Position numbers and translations under genes: made by a program. 64,000 nt of DNA from Chitinophaga sancti. GTDB taxonomy: Bacteria; Bacteroidota; Bacteroidia; Chitinophagales; Chitinophagaceae. The stretch's first letter is position 1; every line of letters starts with the position of its first letter. Location: assembly GCF_034087045.1 (NCBI RefSeq), contig NZ_CP139247.1, forward strand, positions 1,116,001 through 1,180,000, in the 5' to 3' direction. Of this stretch, positions 41,784-50,139 are shown piece by piece. The notes under the pieces are model-generated. The model had not been told where the DNA came from. It was given only the letters and a program-made list of their open reading frames with translations, and made no database searches.

Positions 41784-42221
41784 ATGAACTGGGGACATAG
41801 CATCATCGTTGTATTCGTTCTTTTTGCCGCCGGTATACTCACATTGGTTACCAAGAGTATGCATGCACATGTGGAAATGGTGAACAATGACTATTATGCG
41901 GAAGAGCTGAAATACCAACAGGTGATAGACGGACGTAAAGAAGCAGCACTGCTGTCGGCACCGGTGAAGATCGATCAGGCCGGCGATCATATAGATGTGA
42001 CTTTCCCTCCAGAAATGCAGGGAACTCCACTGAGTGGTAAGATCCTTTTCTACAAAGCTGCGGATTCCCGTCAGGATGTAACAGTTCCGCTCCGCGCTGG
42101 TGTAGAAGGTACTATGAGCATCAGCAAACAGAAACTGAAAAAGGGCGATTATCAGGTTCAAATGGAATGGGATGCCAAGGGCAAACACTACGTCCAGGAA
42201 GAGAATATATCGGTGAACTAA
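41784..42221 (+). CDS. ccoH: CcoH/FixH-family protein
   Basis: 145 residues from the ATG at 41784 (MNWGHSIIVVFVLFAAGILTL), which begins with its single membrane anchor. The extracytoplasmic part starts with 'HVEMVNNDYYAEELKYQQVIDG', the FixH signature, followed by a small beta domain. FixH/CcoH is needed for stable assembly of cbb3 oxidase. Lies 19 bases after ccoG and 15 before the SafE-like gene. Confidence 0.92.
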   Translation: MNWGHSIIVVFVLFAAGILTLVTKSMHAHVEMVNNDYYAEELKYQQVIDGRKEAALLSAPVKIDQAGDHIDVTFPPEMQGTPLSGKILFYKAADSRQDVTVPLRAGVEGTMSISKQKLKKGDYQVQMEWDAKGKHYVQEENISVN

Positions 42222-42236
42222 TTTAAACAGCACACT

Positions 42237-42950
42237 ATGTTCCTGACATTTCTTTATGCGCTTTCGCTGGGTTTTATAGGCAGTTTTCACTGCATAGGTA
42301 TGTGTGGGCCGATAGCGCTTACGTTGCCGGTTCAGCACCTGGAAGGCACGCGCAGGCTGGGAGGCATATTACTGTACAATGCAGGACGAGTGAGCGCTTA
42401 TACAGGCCTTGGCATCTTTTTCGGATGGCTGGGCAGACAATTTTATCTCGGTGGCCTGCAGCAATGGCTTTCTATTACAGTAGGAGGGTTATTGCTGCTG
42501 GTCATTTTTTTTCAGTATGGATGGAAGTCATTCCGTCTCCCTGCAATAGGAGGATTTTATACTAAAAGAATTAAATCAATCCTTGGCAACTTACTTCGCC
42601 AACGTCGTTTCAGTACACTTTATGCAATCGGTTTTTTCAACGGCTTACTGCCCTGTGGGTTGGTTTACTTCGCCATAGCAGGCGCGATCGCAACAGGTGC
42701 AACCTGGCAGGGAGCACTGTTTATGACTGCTTTTGGAACGGGTACCTTACCGGCGATGATAGCGGTAAGCTGGTTCACAGAGCTGATCAGTCTGCGCTTC
42801 CGTAACCGTATCAGACGTTTCATACCCGTAATAGCAGGCATTATGGCCATCTTGCTGATCATGCGTGGCCTGAACCTGGGCATTCCGTATATCAGCCCGG
42901 TACTTTCTCCTCAGGAAGAGCGGGTTACTTTACACTGTATTAAACCTTGA
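42237..42950 (+). CDS. SafE/TauE-like (DsbD-related) membrane protein
   Basis: 237 residues with six or so membrane segments. The start 'FLTFLYALSLGFIGSFHCIGMCGPIALTLP' has the H-C-x-G-M-C-G-P motif, and 'GFFNGLLPCGLVYFAIAGA' has a second buried Cys; both are typical of the 'sulfite exporter TauE/SafE' annotation used for CcoS-neighbour proteins related to the DsbD/CcdA fold. In this operon a role in copper or thiol transfer for oxidase assembly is more likely than sulfite export (inference). Confidence 0.88.
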   Translation: MFLTFLYALSLGFIGSFHCIGMCGPIALTLPVQHLEGTRRLGGILLYNAGRVSAYTGLGIFFGWLGRQFYLGGLQQWLSITVGGLLLLVIFFQYGWKSFRLPAIGGFYTKRIKSILGNLLRQRRFSTLYAIGFFNGLLPCGLVYFAIAGAIATGATWQGALFMTAFGTGTLPAMIAVSWFTELISLRFRNRIRRFIPVIAGIMAILLIMRGLNLGIPYISPVLSPQEERVTLHCIKP

Positions 42951-42955
42951 CTACA

Positions 42956-44314
42956 ATGACTCTCATTCAGAAATATAATACCGCTGCTCCACGGTACACC
43001 AGTTATCCTACCGTTCCCTACTGGGATGAATCAACCTTTGATGCTACAAGATGGAAACAATCCCTGCAGGAGTCTTTTAAGGCGACCAACTCAACCGAGG
43101 GTATCAGCATTTACATACACCTTCCTTATTGCGAAAAGTTGTGCACTTACTGTGGATGCAACAAGCATATAACCATCAATCATGGGGTAGAAAAGCCCTA
43201 TATGGACGCTATCTTACGGGAGTGGGGCCTCTACCTCAAACTGTTTGAAAAACGCCCGAGAATACGCGAAATTCACCTTGGAGGAGGTACCCCTACTTTC
43301 TTCAGTGCCGACAACCTGGCGCAACTCATCAGTGGTATTTATGAATATGCTGACCTGATCTCTGATGCGTCTCTGAGTTTTGAAGGGCATCCCAATAATA
43401 CCACTGTGGCACATATGCAAACCCTGTACAATTTAGGGTTCAGACGTATGAGTCTGGGCATCCAGGATTTTGATCCAAAGGTGCAGGATATCATCAACCG
43501 TATACAACCTTTTGAAACGGTTGAACGGGTTACCAACGAGGCAAGGGAGATTGGATTTACCTCCATTAACTATGACCTGGTGTATGGTTTGCCTTTACAA
43601 ACGATGGCAAGTGTACAGGATACCATTAATAAGATTATTAATCTGGGTCCGGACAGGATCTCGTTCTATAGCTATGCACACGTACCCTGGATCAAGGGAA
43701 ATGGTCAGCGCAAGTATTCTGAAGCAGACCTGCCTAAGGATGAAGAAAAACGCGCGCTATATGAATTGGGCAAAACGATGTTTGCTGAAAATGGGTATAC
43801 AGAAATAGGAATGGATCACTTTGCCCGTCCACATGATTCCCTGTACCGCTCAGCGCAGGAGGGTACCCTTCACCGCAACTTTATGGGTTATACAGATCAC
43901 CATACTTCACTGATGATAGGCTTAGGTGCATCATCTATCGGCGATAGCTGGTATGCTTATACACAAAACGAGAAGACGATCGATCGCTGGATGGAAAGGG
44001 TAAACAACGATGACTTTCCGGTAGTAAGAGGGCATATTCTTAGTACTGAAGACCTGTTACTTCGTCGACATATTCAGGCACTGATGTGCAATTTTGAAAC
44101 TACCTGGAACAAGGCCGATGTGCAGTGTGATGCGATTGTAGAAGGTTTGCAAAGACTGCAGGAACTTGAAAGGGATGGGTTGGTTGCAGTAAAACCAAGA
44201 AAGGTTTTTGTAACAGAAAAGGGACGTCCTTTTATTCGTAACATCTGTATGGCATTTGATGCTCGTTTATGGCGCAGACAACCACAATCACAGCTATTCA
44301 GTAGTGCCATCTAA
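42956..44314 (+). CDS. hemN: Oxygen-independent coproporphyrinogen III oxidase
   Basis: 452 residues from the ATG at 42956. Radical SAM motif 'CEKLCTYCGCNKHIT' (C-x-x-x-C-x-x-C, about residues 60-67), SAM-binding 'IHLGGGTPTFFS', 'NYDLVYGLPLQT' and 'FYSYAHVPWIKGNGQRKY' are as in E. coli HemN. It converts coproporphyrinogen III to protoporphyrinogen IX without oxygen, supplying heme under the same low-oxygen conditions as the oxidase. It begins five bases after the SafE-like stop, so it is the last gene of the operon. Confidence 0.96.
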   Translation: MTLIQKYNTAAPRYTSYPTVPYWDESTFDATRWKQSLQESFKATNSTEGISIYIHLPYCEKLCTYCGCNKHITINHGVEKPYMDAILREWGLYLKLFEKRPRIREIHLGGGTPTFFSADNLAQLISGIYEYADLISDASLSFEGHPNNTTVAHMQTLYNLGFRRMSLGIQDFDPKVQDIINRIQPFETVERVTNEAREIGFTSINYDLVYGLPLQTMASVQDTINKIINLGPDRISFYSYAHVPWIKGNGQRKYSEADLPKDEEKRALYELGKTMFAENGYTEIGMDHFARPHDSLYRSAQEGTLHRNFMGYTDHHTSLMIGLGASSIGDSWYAYTQNEKTIDRWMERVNNDDFPVVRGHILSTEDLLLRRHIQALMCNFETTWNKADVQCDAIVEGLQRLQELERDGLVAVKPRKVFVTEKGRPFIRNICMAFDARLWRRQPQSQLFSSAI

Positions 44315-44408
44315 ATCTTATTGACTTCATTCTTATTGCTTTACGTTGAATGTGTATCCTGAGATTGGAATTTTTTCCAAAAAATGGAATAACCATGCTA
44401 TGATAAAT

Positions 44409-44426
44409 TATCACATAATTGTGATA
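44409..44426. promoter_or_regulatory. Perfect 7-bp-arm palindrome in the hemN-lpxD gap
   Basis: TATCACA-TAAT-TGTGATA. Contains TCACA and TGTGA half-sites in the order opposite to a standard CRP site; candidate operator or small hairpin. Confidence 0.4.
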
Positions 44427-44473
44427 GAACGATCGGCTGAAATATTGATGAATAAAGGGTTTGAGCGGGCATA

Positions 44474-44510
44474 AAAAAAGTCTGACCGTTTTTTACAATC
44501 AGACTTTCTT
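44474..44510 (+). terminator. Terminator-like hairpin downstream of hemN
   Basis: AAAGTCTGA pairs with TCAGACTTT around a 13-base T-rich loop, preceded by A residues and followed by CTTGTT. It is the first terminator after hemN. Confidence 0.6.
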
Positions 44511-44720
44511 GTTATGTGAATGGGTTAGTAAGTACAGGGAACAAAAATTCCCTACACAATATTAAAAAGAATTTTATCACAAAAGAAAAAAAATGCAAAC
44601 TTTTTTATTCACACCACTAAAAAAAGTGTGGATAACAACAGTCAAAAAGTGCAGCTGAAAGATTTTTTGTGCCGGTTATCAAACCCAATTTACACAAACG
44701 ATAATATCCCGATTCTCACC

Positions 44721-44728
44721 TACCTTTG
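44721..44728 (+). promoter_or_regulatory. -7 promoter box TACCTTTG of lpxD
   Basis: Exact TAnnTTTG match, 21 bases before the ATG. Confidence 0.6.
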
Positions 44729-44749
44729 TTGCACTAAACAGCAGAATAT

Positions 44750-45694
44750 ATGAAGTTCAATGCTCCAATACCGGTAACCGAAATCGCTGCATACATAGGC
44801 GCAGAGCTGGAAGGCAACGATCAGCAAATGGCAACCGGCATTAACGAAATACATAAGGTTACTCCGGGTGATATTTCATTTGTAGACTTTGAAAAGTACT
44901 ATGATAAGTGTCTGCGTTCCGCAGCAACAATTATTATCATCAATAAAAAAGTTGACTGTCCTCCCGGTAAAACATTGCTTGTATTACCAGATCCGTTCAG
45001 TGCTTATGTTAAAATTGTGAAAAGGTTCCGTCCTTTTGAACCAGCGACCAAACCCATCAGCGATTCCGCGAAAATAGGGAAGGACACTATCATCCAGCCA
45101 AATGTGTTCATCGGAAATCACGTTACTATCGGAGAGAACTGTCTTATTCATCCCAACGTTACCATCTACGATCATACAGTAATTGGCAACAACGTAATCA
45201 TTCATGCAGGCACCGTGATTGGCGCAGATGCATTCTACTTTAAGAAAAGAGCAGACAGGGAAGTGATGTATGATAAGATGGAAAGCTGCGGTCGCGTGAT
45301 CATTGAAGACGATGTGGAAATCGGCGCTGGCTGTACCATTGACAAGGGTGTAAGTGGTGATACTATCATTGGTCGCGGTACTAAGTTTGACAATATGATT
45401 CATATCGGTCATGGTACCGTGATTGGTCGTAACTGTCTCTTTGCTGCACAGGTAGGAATCGGTGGTAAAGCTCATATTGAAGACAATGTGATCCTCTGGG
45501 GTCAGGTAGGTGTATCCAAAGATCTGGTGATCGGTAAGGGAGCTGTGGTGCTGGCACAAAGTGGTGTACCAGCTTCACTGGAAGGAGGGAAAACGTACTT
45601 TGGTTCTCCGGTAGAAGATGCACGCGTGAAGATGAAGGAACTGGCATGGATCAAACGTATCCCTGAAATCTGGGAGAAATTAATGTCTAAATAA
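44750..45694 (+). CDS. lpxD: UDP-3-O-(3-hydroxyacyl)glucosamine N-acyltransferase-like protein
   Basis: 314 residues, slightly shorter than E. coli LpxD (341). The N-terminal uridine-binding domain (1-100, 'VTEIAAYIGAELEGNDQQ', 'GDISFVDFEKYYDKCL') precedes a left-handed beta helix of hexapeptide repeats ('IGKDTIIQPNVFIGNHVTIG', 'NVTIYDHTVIGNNVIIHAG'). The catalytic His region corresponds to 'DNMIHIGHGTVIG'. LpxD adds the N-linked acyl chain in lipid A synthesis. Many Bacteroidota have two LpxD-like genes; this solitary short one, away from lpxA/lpxC, may be the second, so the symbol is tentative. Confidence 0.8.
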   Translation: MKFNAPIPVTEIAAYIGAELEGNDQQMATGINEIHKVTPGDISFVDFEKYYDKCLRSAATIIIINKKVDCPPGKTLLVLPDPFSAYVKIVKRFRPFEPATKPISDSAKIGKDTIIQPNVFIGNHVTIGENCLIHPNVTIYDHTVIGNNVIIHAGTVIGADAFYFKKRADREVMYDKMESCGRVIIEDDVEIGAGCTIDKGVSGDTIIGRGTKFDNMIHIGHGTVIGRNCLFAAQVGIGGKAHIEDNVILWGQVGVSKDLVIGKGAVVLAQSGVPASLEGGKTYFGSPVEDARVKMKELAWIKRIPEIWEKLMSK

Positions 45695-45704
45695 ACGCTT
45701 TTGT

Positions 45705-45741
45705 AAAATAGCTTCTGCAGGGTAGCAGAAGCTATTTTTTT
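45705..45741 (+). terminator. Terminator after lpxD
   Basis: AAATAGCTTCTGC / GCAGAAGCTATTT stem with loop AGGGTA and a run of seven T. Confidence 0.9.
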
Positions 45742-45742
45742 A

Positions 45743-45750
45743 TACATTTG
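45743..45750 (+). promoter_or_regulatory. -7 promoter box TACATTTG of the 45.8-kb hypothetical gene
   Basis: Exact TAnnTTTG match, four bases before the ATG, directly after the lpxD terminator. Predicts a leaderless mRNA. Confidence 0.55.
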
Positions 45751-45754
45751 GAAC

Positions 45755-46417
45755 ATGCTTTTCCGAACATTGCTTCTCCTGTTTTCAACCCTGACTGCAG
45801 TAGCCCAGAAAGGGCTTACCGAAATCCCTGTCACTATCAAAGACGGCTGGTTTACTGCCAAAACAATTTCTTTCGATAAGTATACCACGGGCGACCGTAA
45901 AAACGGTATTGATCAACCCACTTCCTTCTCCTTCATAAAGAACCCAATTGACGCCTTCAACTTTCAGCTTCTATGTGATACCTGCAACAAAGGGAGTAAG
46001 GCGTATATTCAGGCGCTATTTACCCCTCGCATCGCTTTCTCAGATCGTTCGTTGCCATCCTTACTGGAACATGTTGAGGCTAACAATAAACTTACTTATA
46101 TCGTCATCCAGGTTGCCGATTCTTCTTTGGGTAACTGGGAAATGATCCTCCGGAATATGACTTACCTGGACCTGAACGACAACAAACAGGCAGGCATACT
46201 CCGCTCTTCACTGGGAGAGTTCAAAGTCACCGCTAATAACCATTTTGGTATCGTAAATTCTTATGAAAATATCCGGTACGAATTTGTGTACCGGAAGAAG
46301 GTAGTGGCGGCCGTCATACCCGGTAATAATCCCCGGGTATGGTTAGACCTGAATAATTTGAAAGAGGAGCAGCGCATTGTAGTTGCAGCAGCAATGGCTG
46401 CATTATTGCTGAGATGA
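45755..46417 (+). CDS. Exported protein of unknown function
   Basis: 220 residues, not recognised. A signal peptide (MLFRTLLLLFSTLTAVAQ) is followed by a mainly beta/alpha chain with 'TISFDKYTTGDRKNGID', a C-x-x-C ('LLCDTCNKGSKAYI') about residue 74, and 'FGIVNSYENIRYEFVYRKKVVAAVIPGNNPRVWLDLNNLKEEQR'. No membrane anchor follows. It is transcribed alone from a leaderless-type promoter and overlaps the convergent epimerase by 15 bases. The codon usage looks like its neighbours, and the clear signal peptide and promoter argue for a real gene. Confidence 0.8.
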   Translation: MLFRTLLLLFSTLTAVAQKGLTEIPVTIKDGWFTAKTISFDKYTTGDRKNGIDQPTSFSFIKNPIDAFNFQLLCDTCNKGSKAYIQALFTPRIAFSDRSLPSLLEHVEANNKLTYIVIQVADSSLGNWEMILRNMTYLDLNDNKQAGILRSSLGEFKVTANNHFGIVNSYENIRYEFVYRKKVVAAVIPGNNPRVWLDLNNLKEEQRIVVAAAMAALLLR

Positions 46418-47395
46418 GGACTGCATTTTTTCCAGGTAAGCTTTACTCATACGGGCCACCGTTTCTTTCAGTGGTGTAAACGCAAAGTCCGGCAATACTT
46501 CCTTTATCTTCCCGTTGTTGTAGTATACTTTCAGTTGTGCTGTATGCGCAGTTTCTTTTGTTAACACGGCCTTTTTCCCGGTGATCTTACTTTTCAATGT
46601 TTCTATGCGCCATACTATCTCTGCCTGCCATGGTTTCACCAGTTTATGCGGCGGCTTCTTGCCCAGGTGGATCGCCATTTCTGTAAACAGGTCTACATAT
46701 CGCCAGTTGTCTGCAGAGATTACAAAACGCTGACCGCTTACATTGCTTTCCATAAGGCGTATCATCACTTCAGCTACATCTTCCACATCTGTGAAACCAG
46801 TGATTCCTTCTGTATAATAAGGGAATTCTTTCCAGGCACTTTTGATGAGCAGACCGGAACCATCTTCCCAGAAATCTGGTCCCAGAATAATAGATGGATT
46901 CACGATGGCAGCAGGTAATCCTTCTGCAATACCTCTCCATACTTCCATTTCTGCCCTATACTTACTTACGGCATATTGTGAGTTGTGATGACTATCCTGC
47001 CATTCAGTATTTTCATCGATCATCTGCCCGGTCTTTGCACGACCCAGGGCCGCTACGGAACTCACATGCACCAGTTTTTTCACGCCAGCATCCAGCGCCA
47101 GGTTCACCACATTGGCAGTACCATCTATGTTCACTTTCATTATCTGCTCACGCGCTTCCGGACGGAATGATACCACACCTGCACAGTGATAGACTTTTTC
47201 AACACCTTCCATGGCTTCTTCCAGTGCGACTACATCCAGTACATCACCTTTGATCCAGGTGATTTTGTCTGCAATGTCTTTGAGCTGTTCAGGAATTTCC
47301 TTGCGGTATAATGCCCTTACAGGTACGCCTGTTTTCACCAGTTTTCGTAATAAATGACTGCCTAAAAATCCGGTTCCTCCTGTTACTAATATCAT
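46403..47395 (-). CDS. NAD-dependent epimerase/dehydratase (extended SDR)
   Basis: 330 residues. The Rossmann motif 'ILVTGGTGFLGSHLLRKL' opens the protein; 'VYHCAGVVSFRPE', 'LVHVSSVAALGRAK' and 'YAVSKYRAEMEV' (Y-x-x-x-K) are catalytic features; 'AIVNPSIILGPDFW' follows. This fits the dihydroflavonol-reductase/hopanoid-associated-like extended SDR group; substrate unknown. 19 bases after the dehydrogenase gene on the same strand, likely one operon. Confidence 0.9.
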   Translation of the reverse strand: MILVTGGTGFLGSHLLRKLVKTGVPVRALYRKEIPEQLKDIADKITWIKGDVLDVVALEEAMEGVEKVYHCAGVVSFRPEAREQIMKVNIDGTANVVNLALDAGVKKLVHVSSVAALGRAKTGQMIDENTEWQDSHHNSQYAVSKYRAEMEVWRGIAEGLPAAIVNPSIILGPDFWEDGSGLLIKSAWKEFPYYTEGITGFTDVEDVAEVMIRLMESNVSGQRFVISADNWRYVDLFTEMAIHLGKKPPHKLVKPWQAEIVWRIETLKSKITGKKAVLTKETAHTAQLKVYYNNGKIKEVLPDFAFTPLKETVARMSKAYLEKMQSSSQQ

Positions 47396-47414
47396 GTAAT
47401 CTTGTTCCGTTTGT

Positions 47415-48275
47415 CTAAAGATAATTATAAAACCCTTTCCCGGTTTTCTTTCCTAAATCACCTGCCTGCACACAGGCTATCTGCAATGGACTCGGCGTAA
47501 AGCGGGGAGCCTTTGCAAATGCATCGTACAATGATTGCGTCACGGCCAGGTTTACATCGTTGCCAATCAGGTCCATCAGGGTAAAAGGGCCCATTCTGAA
47601 GCCTGCACTTTCCAGCAGGCGATCTATTGTTTTGTATTGAGCAATTCCTTCCGTTGCAACCTGCATGGCTTCTAAATAATAATGCCGGGCAACCCTGTTT
47701 ACAATAAAACCGGGAGTATCCCTGACTTGTACCGGTGTTTTACCCATTTTAGCTGCTAATGCATGCAACAGTTGTGCAACACTATCCGTTGTTTTTTCGC
47801 CACTCACAATCTCCACCAGTTTCATAACCGGTGCGGGATTAAAAAAGTGCATGCCAGCTACCCGTTCGGGATGAGGCACCGCCGCTGCAATGGATGATAT
47901 GGAGAGTGAAGAAGTGTTCGAAGCGAAGATCGTGTACTCATTATTCACAGCCGCTAATTCCCGAAATAGCGCTGTTTTAATATCGGTTTTTTCCACAATG
48001 GCCTCTATGATCACATCTGCCTTTACATCGCCGGTATGTGCCGTAAAATGCAGGCGTTGCATGATCTGGACGGCCATTCCTTCCTCCAGTTTTCCTTTCT
48101 GCTCCAGGGTGGATAATTGACTACTGATCTGTTGTCTGGCTTTGTCCAGCATAGCTGGTTGTACATCGAACAATACTGTGTTAAAACCGCTTGCAGCGGC
48201 TAACTGTGCTATGCCGGCGCCCATTGTGCCAGCACCGCATACAGCGATCGTTTGCATTTGTTCCAGGTGGATCAT
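47415..48275 (-). CDS. 3-hydroxyacyl-CoA (hydroxybutyryl-CoA) dehydrogenase
   Basis: 286 residues, the length of single-function 3-hydroxybutyryl-CoA dehydrogenases. The NAD-binding motif is 'IAVCGAGTMGAGIAQLAAASGF' about residues 10-30; 'ASNTSSLSISSIAA', 'AGMHFFNPAPVMKLVEIV' with the catalytic His, and 'DTPGFIVNRVARHYYLEA' follow. The C-terminal domain ends 'GDLGKKTGKGFYNY'. It oxidises 3-hydroxyacyl-CoA in fatty-acid or butyrate metabolism. A second ATG at 48257 is a possible start. Confidence 0.93.
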   Translation of the reverse strand: MIHLEQMQTIAVCGAGTMGAGIAQLAAASGFNTVLFDVQPAMLDKARQQISSQLSTLEQKGKLEEGMAVQIMQRLHFTAHTGDVKADVIIEAIVEKTDIKTALFRELAAVNNEYTIFASNTSSLSISSIAAAVPHPERVAGMHFFNPAPVMKLVEIVSGEKTTDSVAQLLHALAAKMGKTPVQVRDTPGFIVNRVARHYYLEAMQVATEGIAQYKTIDRLLESAGFRMGPFTLMDLIGNDVNLAVTQSLYDAFAKAPRFTPSPLQIACVQAGDLGKKTGKGFYNYL

Positions 48276-48299
48276 CTTCGTCTTTTGGGGGTAAAAAAA

Positions 48300-48353
48300 G
48301 AAAAACAGGAGAAAAGGCGTATGGATAATTCAATTGCGCGCTTTTCTCCTGTT
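48300..48353 (-). terminator. Terminator after pheS
   Basis: AACAGGAGAAAAG (48304-48316) pairs with CTTTTCTCCTGTT (48341-48353); on the minus strand it runs into TTTCTTTTTTT. Confidence 0.75.
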
Positions 48354-48380
48354 TGTAAATATATTCAAATATGCTTGTTG

Positions 48381-49409
48381 CTAGACAGCTCCTTCAAATT
48401 GTTCCAGGAATCGAACATCATTTTCTGAGAACAACCGTAGATCCTTAATCTGGTATTTCAGCATGGTAATGCGTTCTATACCCATACCGAAGGCAAAACC
48501 AGTGTATTTTTCAGGATCGATACCACAATTCTCCAACACCTTTGGATGCACCATACCACAACCCAGGATTTCTACCCAACCGGTATGCTTACATACGTTA
48601 CAACCCTTACCACCACAGATGTGGCAGGAAATATCCATTTCTGCACTTGGCTCAGTGAACGGGAAGTAGGAAGGACGGAAGCGGATACGGATATCTTCGC
48701 CAAACAGCTCTTTTACGAAGTGATAGAGCGTTTGTTTCAGATCGGCGAAAGAAACGTTTTCATCAATGTACAATCCTTCTACCTGGTGGAAGAAGCAGTG
48801 TGCACGGGCAGAAATAGTTTCATTGCGGTATACACGTCCGGGACAGATGATACGGATAGGCAGCTCACCTTTTTCCATTGCCCTTACCTGTACGGAAGAA
48901 GTATGAGTGCGCAGCAACCAGTCCGGTGCCTTGCTGATGTAGAAAGTATCCTGCATATCCCTCGCCGGGTGATTTTCCGGCAGGTTCAGTGCGGTAAAGT
49001 TATGCCAGTCATCTTCTATTTCAGGCCCTTCTGCAATCGCAAAACCCAGGCGTTCAAATATGCTGATGATGTTATTTCTTACTATGCTGATAGGATGACG
49101 GGTACCCAGGCGGTGAGGTTCCGCAGGCAGGGTAAAGTCCGCATCGGTAGCGGCAGCACCGGCACCATCTTTCAGGTGTTCAAATTGCGCATAGCGCTCT
49201 TCTACGAATTGCTTAAACCCGTTGAGCAGTAAACCGAATTCTCTTTTCTGCTCTTTGGGTACGTTCGCCATTTCTCCGGATATAGCTTTTACAATCCCTT
49301 TGGTACCAAGGAATTTGATACGGAATGCTTCCAGGTCGGCAGCTGTGGCCGGTTCGAATGCCTGGATTTCCTGTTTGTAGGCAGCTATTTGCTGTTCTAT
49401 GTGATCCAT
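48381..49409 (-). CDS. pheS: Phenylalanine--tRNA ligase alpha subunit
   Basis: 342 residues. N-terminal coiled coil (1-90) with 'FLGTKGIVKAISGEM', then the class II catalytic domain: motif 'HPISIVRNNIISIFERLGF', 'DMQDTFYIS', motif 2 'GRVYRNETISARAHCFFHQVEGLYIDENV', 'SYFPFTEPSAEMDISC', a C-x-x-C...C-x-x-C zinc-like loop ('CHICGGKGCNVCKHTGW'), and motif 3 'GFAFGMGIERITMLKY'. Charges tRNA-Phe with the beta subunit PheT, which is not in the window. TATCTTTG box seven bases upstream. Confidence 0.97.
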   Translation of the reverse strand: MDHIEQQIAAYKQEIQAFEPATAADLEAFRIKFLGTKGIVKAISGEMANVPKEQKREFGLLLNGFKQFVEERYAQFEHLKDGAGAAATDADFTLPAEPHRLGTRHPISIVRNNIISIFERLGFAIAEGPEIEDDWHNFTALNLPENHPARDMQDTFYISKAPDWLLRTHTSSVQVRAMEKGELPIRIICPGRVYRNETISARAHCFFHQVEGLYIDENVSFADLKQTLYHFVKELFGEDIRIRFRPSYFPFTEPSAEMDISCHICGGKGCNVCKHTGWVEILGCGMVHPKVLENCGIDPEKYTGFAFGMGIERITMLKYQIKDLRLFSENDVRFLEQFEGAV

Positions 49410-49416
49410 AAGACAG

Positions 49417-49424
49417 CAAAGATA
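49417..49424 (-). promoter_or_regulatory. -7 promoter box TATCTTTG of pheS
   Basis: Exact TAnnTTTG match on the minus strand, seven bases before the ATG and inside the 24-base gap after the regulator gene. Confidence 0.55.
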
Positions 49425-49433
49425 ATGATATAC

Positions 49434-50123
49434 TCAGAAAATTAATTTATAACCCACACCCCGGATGTTGACAATTTGTACCCTGGGGTCGTCTTTGAGG
49501 TAGCGGCGCAATTTGGTGATGAAAACATCCATGCTACGGGCGTTGAAAAAGCTGTCGTCGCCCCACAAATCCAGCAGTATACTCTTCCTTTCTATTACCT
49601 GGTTCAAATTTTCTGACAGGCGCCGCAGTATCTCGGCTTCCCGGTGGGAGAGGAAAGCCGTTTCGTGATTGCGGGTCAGGGTTTGCTTGGTGTAGTTGAA
49701 GTGGTACTGGCCAATCTGGATTACATCGGAACCAGAAGCCTCCTGTGCTGCCGGCTGATCATTGAACCGCTGCAGCAAAGCTTTGATCCTTACAATCAGC
49801 TCATCCATACTGAATGGCTTTTTCAGATAGTCATTGCCTCCCAGTTCGAATCCTTTTACCACATCCGCAGTCTGGGATTTAGCCGTGAGAAAGATAATCG
49901 GGGTCACTTTGTCCTGTTTCCTGATTTCTGTAGTAACAGTGAAGCCGTCCATGTTTGGCATCATGATATCCAGCACGACCACATCTGGTTTGTGCTGCTG
50001 GTACAAATCCAGTCCTTCCTTTCCGTCAGACGCGTAGAGCATTTCAAAGCCACGCATTTCCAGACTATCTTTTACGATTTGTCCCAGTTGCCATTCGTCT
50101 TCTATCAATAATACTTTAGCCAT
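49434..50123 (-). CDS. OmpR-family response regulator (partner of the 50.1-51.6 kb kinase)
   Basis: 229 residues from the ATG at 50123, where the receiver begins at once ('MAKVLLIEDEWQLGQIVKDSL'); the upstream extension overlaps the kinase gene and is rejected. Phospho-Asp in 'VVVLDIMMPNMDGF' (about residue 51), 'IFLTAKSQTADVV', 'DYLKKPFSMDEL'. The winged helix spans about 130-229 ('FLSHREAEILRRLSENLNQVIERKSIL', 'RSMDVFITKLRRYLKDDPRVQIVNIRGVGYKL'). Last gene of the kinase-regulator pair, 16 bases after the kinase stop. Confidence 0.95.
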   Translation of the reverse strand: MAKVLLIEDEWQLGQIVKDSLEMRGFEMLYASDGKEGLDLYQQHKPDVVVLDIMMPNMDGFTVTTEIRKQDKVTPIIFLTAKSQTADVVKGFELGGNDYLKKPFSMDELIVRIKALLQRFNDQPAAQEASGSDVIQIGQYHFNYTKQTLTRNHETAFLSHREAEILRRLSENLNQVIERKSILLDLWGDDSFFNARSMDVFITKLRRYLKDDPRVQIVNIRGVGYKLIF

Positions 50124-50139
50124 AGTTACAGATTTAATC

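Larger units (their letters stand above)
44315..44749. other. AT-rich non-coding gap between hemN and lpxD
   Basis: 435 bases with no open frame of interest. It holds a palindrome at 44409-44426, a terminator-like hairpin at 44474-44510 that is 160 bases beyond the hemN stop, A/T-rich sequence, and the lpxD promoter box at the right end. A small RNA ending at the hairpin is possible but unproven. Confidence 0.6.

Noticed and set aside
48546..49232. 228-codon plus-strand frame opposite pheS
   Set aside because: Shadow of pheS, whose catalytic motifs are all intact on the other strand.
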